Part shown: positions 59,501 to 64,000 of the stretch, in pieces
How positions within the stretch are numbered: position 1 is the stretch's first letter
Layout: every line of letters starts with the position of its first letter
NCBI GenBank assembly: GCA_008694505.1
Contig: VZDJ01004378.1
Span: 10,787,472-10,851,471, forward strand
Length of the DNA stretch: 64,000 nt
DNA from: Cyanoderma ruficeps
Taxonomy: Eukaryota > Chordata > Aves > Passeriformes > Timaliidae
Reading direction: 5' to 3'
Position numbers and translations under genes: made by a program
Notes under the pieces: model-generated
Told to the model about the DNA's origin: nothing
Databases searched by the model: none
The model's input: the letters and a program-made list of their open reading frames with translations, nothing else

Positions 59501-62500
59501 AGGAAGAAGTGAGCTCTTATTGTTTAGTGACATTTCTGGATATTTATAGTTCTCTGGTAGTAACCTTTTGTTTGGTAGATAGCAGAGTTTGCTCAGTATG
59601 TTGAGTATGTCATTAAACATTTGCCTGAAGATCTGAGTGTTAGCATCAATGGCAGAGTTTCCCAAACATGTCACATTTTCTTTGGCAGTCATGAAAAATT
59701 ATAGCTACTGTGACTCGCACTTTAATAGCAGCTATTTGTGATACTTTAACCTAATGTACAGCCTCAGAGGAGAAACAAGAGACACAATAAAGCATCTGCC
59801 ACTGACTTGCTTGAACACAGGGATTCCAAGCATTATTAGGATGCCAAATTAAAGAGAAAAGTCTCTTGTGTCAAATGTCAAAGGGTCTTGGTCTTTGTTA
59901 ACTTTACTGTAATTTATCTCTGAAAGCATATAAAGAAAAATAAAAGAAATGTTCCTTTCCTCTCTGGTGTCTCTTTCTTTGTACTTATCTGCATAGTTCT
60001 TGTGATAGAAAGGATTAAATACTTTTTGAAAAACCCATACAATTAATCATTACACTTTAACAATTAAATGCATAATGGAAATATTTATTATCTTCTAGTG
60101 TATCTTGTTTTTCCCATGTATATTTTTAAAAGTTTAAAAAACCAATTGAACCATATGGGTGTTCTGGGTGCCAAATGGAAAAAAGACATTTGTGATGTAT
60201 TTCTCCATATTTTCTCTTAAACATATTGCTCTTTTCTGCAAGAGAAAGGCAAAGATATGAATATTTCAGGTGTCTGTAACAAGGAAACTGTTCTTTTCCT
60301 GTTTATCTGCAATCTTTCCCTATTTCTGTCAAAACTTCTGCCATCCTTACATACATCAAGGAACTTGTTCGTGTCATAATTAGTCCATGTGTAAATGAGA
60401 ATAAAAACTGCTTCTAAGTTAAATTCAGCTTTATTTGGAAATGTTTTAAGAATTTGAAGAGAAGATAAAATACTGCACAAATGCACAGATTGGTTTTTAT
60501 AAATTCAGAGATTTAACCCGTGTGATTAGGATGACAAGCCAAAAACTAAGCCCCAGAGGAAACACAAACAATTGTCCCTGATAGCAGCCAGTTAACAGAT
60601 TTTCCCATGATGGAGCTCTTGAAACCTATTCTAAGAGCAGAGATTAATACATCATTCTTCACCAACATCATCAGCCAGCTAGAAATCTTCACCCTGGAGC
60701 AAAAGAGCCCTTTAGGCTTTATAACAAAGGACAAAATTCTTCAGTCCTGTGTGTGGCTTCACTGTATATCATTTTATTACCTCACAGGAAAAAAAATCCA
60801 TGAAAAAAATCCATGAAATGTGATGTTGTTTTTGGTTGTCCTCATGGACATTCAGTAAATCAGGCCACCCTACAGCAGCTATGTTCACATTTCAACATAA
60901 AACCCTGATATCACCTAAGCAGCTTTGTGAAATATGTTCTCAATAAACAGGACTGAAAAGCAAAGCTGTTATATGAATTAAAGAACAAAACATTCTTAAG
61001 GGAACTTGGATTCCCTTTTCAGACTTTATCATCCAACATATTGTGTCTGTTAGGCTGATACCCACAAATTTATAAAATTATATCAGAAATTTGTTGATTG
61101 AACCATTTAAGCAAGGCAAACCTAATAATGATTTTCAGGAAACCAGAAGTCCGACTGGCATCGTCTTTCTAAATTTCCACAGACTGCATTTTTTATTTTC
61201 ATTGACTGCACTGACCCCTCTGGAAGAAATCTCATGTTTCTATCAAATGCATCAGCACAAGTACATCCGTCACTATGTGCCTTAACTTTGCATTGTAATG
61301 CAGCCCTAGATTCTTCCTCACAAAAACACCAACATGCATTTCTGACTGATAACGTGAAGTTGGGTGGGAGCTATCGTACACTACTTCTTGTAAGAGAATT
61401 ATGAAGACAGCAGAAGTTTTTTTATTATAGTTTGACCACAAGGAACATTGTGTGAACATTGCATTTCTCTCCTCAAAATTTAAATGAAACGGTTTACTAC
61501 AACAGAAGGATTGCAGCTCTCACACATTGTTAAAAAATCAGAGACAGAACTAAGACTTGGAACCCTACTAAGATTATCCTTTCAAATGAAGATTGCAAAA
61601 AAAGAAAGAGTACGATCTCCGTGACAATTCTCTTCAAAACAGGTTTTTCAACACTTTGTAAAAGGATGAGGAGCAGGAATTTGACACCTAGTGGATACAA
61701 ATTGAACATACAGCCCAGAAAAACAAGCTGTCCTTGTGTGGGACCCAACGTTTTGTTTCAGCCCCATGACAAGTCGTATTAGCAGTTGCATCTGCAATCT
61801 CTAACTGGTTATGGCTTAGACTAGGATCCTCTCCATGACGAAGTCTACAAAGTTCTTCAGAAGACACCATCAGGGTGGTCTCGCACTTGCACACCAGTAC
61901 ATCCACCTCACTAGGGCTCAGACAGTTTAGAAACTAAGTTCATCTAGCTCTCGTCCGTAGACCAGTAGCAAAGCATAATTTCAATGTCAGTTATTATTGA
62001 TCAACAATTTCATCTAAATTGCACGTTTCCCCGTCTAGAATGAAGAGAGACTTAACACTCAGAACATTCTATAGAAGCAAAAGCATTCTATGCTTTTGTT
62101 TTTATAACACATTCAAATGTTGTGAGAAAGTATATGTGGAGGTAAGCTAAATTGTTACTGAAGGACAGAGGAAGGGGGAGAAGGAGGGAGGGAGGTTACA
62201 GAAGGAAAAGCAATCTACAAGGTGGAAGGAAACATAAACCATCCTGATTTATACTTTTTCTCCACCCCTTCTGTTGATTGCTTTTCCTTCTAGAAGCACA
62301 TCTTTTCTCTTCTTCTACAAGGTGGGATGTGAACTGATTTACACTGCCTTCCAACAGATAGTTAACCCACCCTCCTATTCAAGAAAAAAGCATTAAAAAA
62401 TTAGTAAAGTGTACCTTGTTCAGTAGCTTTGTCTTCACTGCCTGTTTTGTGGTTTTTTAAATTTTATGAAAATCAGCTATGTTGGTAATATATAAGGCAC

Positions 62501-64000
62501 CACCTAAATTGTTGCTTTAACTCGTAATAATAATGATGAGTATGCCATATTGGCTTAAGTGAACCACCATTCAGCAGTAGGTCCTTGGAAAACATCAGAT
62601 GTAAATGAGCCTTGGATTATTCTGTGCATCCATTGTGCAATTGCTAAATATGTATAGCACATAGAGGTCAATTTATACCCTATTTAACAATTCTCATTAT
62701 ATAAATTGCTATTCTTTCTTGCAGAAGCTGCTCAATGGGTGGAGTAGTCATTAAGAAGCAAACTGGTCTCACAAAGTTGTCCCATCCTTACCCCCACATG
62801 GTGTTAGGGTGAAGGCAGCTATATAGGAAATCCCACAACCTTACAGGGAACAGTTGAGTTTCTCCTCCCAAAAGAACTGAAGCCAGCCCTGGGATCTACA
62901 GTGGTCAGATGGGCAGGGAAAGCGCCCAGGTGGTGGTGGCCTGGATGTAGAATGAATCAAAAGGAGGTCATTTTGTGTGAGGTTCACTCTTATGTTTGAA
63001 ACACTGTTTTTCATTGTAACAGACAGTTTAAATAATACTTCATGTAAACATTTCAACAACACAAGAAATGGCTTGTGATTTATGTGAAAAGGAAGCTTAA
63101 AGAAAGAAAATTGTCTTTCCACAAAGCAAGACTCCACAAGGATCACATCTGGAAAATGATGCAAAGTAGGACAAAAAAACCGTTATTATCTTTCCAACCA
63201 AACTTTTCTCAAAAATTCTCCACTTGCATATTAACTTTTCAATACAGCACCGATATTTGAGAAGTCCAAGTGTTATGGAAGGCAAACCACAGTGAGTCAG
63301 TGTTTCCAGTAGTGAATTACTATCAGGTTTGGTTTTTCCACCAGCTCCTCTAAGGTCTCAGATCTGACAGTAGATGTGAAGCATAGGGTATGGACCTGCA
63401 GCTCCTGTTTTTATGGTACTGGAAACAGCAGTTTTGCCTTAGCACTGATGAGGCTGCCAGGTTGATGTATCTTTTAGCAGGAACCTGGAGCCCTACTGCT
63501 CCAGATAGTCATGCAGTGGCATTCCTGGCTTAGCTGCCTGATTGCAGACCACCTACAATGGACCTTTCCCATTTTTGATCTGCTGACGCCTCATGTGTTT
63601 ATATCAGAGCCTCTACCTGCTGCTGTTGGTAGAAGAAGAAAGTATCTAGACAGGCCTTATTTCAGTCACAGTAAGTACAGCAGCATTTTTTCACATCGCC
63701 TCCTATGTCCCCTTGGCCTTTTAATGTGAAGTCCTTTTGGGCAGTAGTCTTTGTTGCAGAGATTTAATAAAGCACCTGGTTGACAGAGCTGCACTGCCTG
63801 CTGGGGGCCTCCAGGAATACTAAAGCTTAAGAGCACATGAAAACAAAGACGGCTTTTCAAAGGTCTCCCTCTACAACCTCCGCCAAAGTGACCTGTCAGG
63901 GCTTCATCTCAACCTGACATTTTGACAGTGCTCTTCAAGTAAGAACTGAGATTTTGTCAGAACTTGACTTGAAAGGATTTTCAACAGTTCCATTTCTTAT
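56516..64000. other. unannotated DNA, no gene seen
   Basis: Unique sequence with no recognised gene. The minus frame 57779-58168 (about 129 codons) is Cys/Ser/Leu-rich, without a domain. Minor structures are a poly-T run at about 59443-59455, a 13-base tandem repeat of AAAAAAATCCATG at about 60790-60816, a purine-rich tract at 62168-62195 and an inverted repeat at 62200-62291, listed separately. Confidence 0.55.
62200..62291. repeat. inverted repeat, 16-bp perfect arms
   Basis: AGAAGGAAAAGCAATC (62200-62215) is the exact reverse complement of 62276-62291, with about 60 bases between. The motif TCTACAAGGTGG occurs at 62214-62225 and again, in the same orientation, near 62315-62326. The arrangement suggests a small local rearrangement or the relic of a minor mobile element. 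No terminal target duplication was found. Confidence 0.8.

Overview
This window looks like non-coding bird (most likely songbird) nuclear DNA. The base composition is AT-rich. Several CR1 LINE fragments are present, two of them ending in the bird-type 3' tail that reads as repeated ATTCTATG on the element strand. The rest of the recognisable repeat content is solo retroviral LTRs of avian type. There are no bacterial-style operons, ribosome binding sites, tRNA or rRNA genes, or CRISPR arrays. No open reading frame longer than about 130 codons exists, and none of the short ones could be recognised as a known vertebrate protein. The stretch is therefore best read as a gene desert or the inside of a very long intron.

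Layout. 1-12.6 kb: unique AT-rich DNA with one 299-bp solo LTR (1750-2048, minus) with an exact 6-bp target duplication, a perfect 26-bp tandem duplication (2515-2566), a poly-A tract broken by NNN (5673-5704) and two stretches that look like conserved non-coding DNA (about 7240-7390 and 10900-11390). 12.6-16.7 kb: two solo LTRs of one family in opposite orientation (12673-13297 minus, 15514-16109 plus), followed by a CR1 3' end (16520-16702). 16.7-43 kb: mostly unique DNA with one LTR (23565-24207), a CR1 3' end (31737-31990), a GATGA microsatellite, and two exon-like open stretches (33449-33580 and 40278-40445) that could be real exons but match nothing I recognise. 43.2-44.8 kb: a 1.13-kb LTR carrying an intron-like segment, then a strand-asymmetric A/C-only tract. 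45.5-45.8 and 50.3-50.4 kb: CpG-retaining, homeodomain-site-rich blocks that are the best enhancer candidates. 47.8-50.0 kb: a 5'-truncated CR1 with a frameshifted reverse transcriptase, split by a younger LTR-like insertion. 55.0-56.5 kb: a long minus-strand LTR with a GC-rich core and a splice donor just after its promoter. 56.5-64 kb: unique DNA with nothing firmly recognisable.

No new gene system was found. The items most worth following up are the two exon-like ORFs, the enhancer-like blocks, and the splice-site architecture inside the two long LTRs. All family assignments come from remembered consensus patterns and motifs seen in the sequence; no database search was possible.
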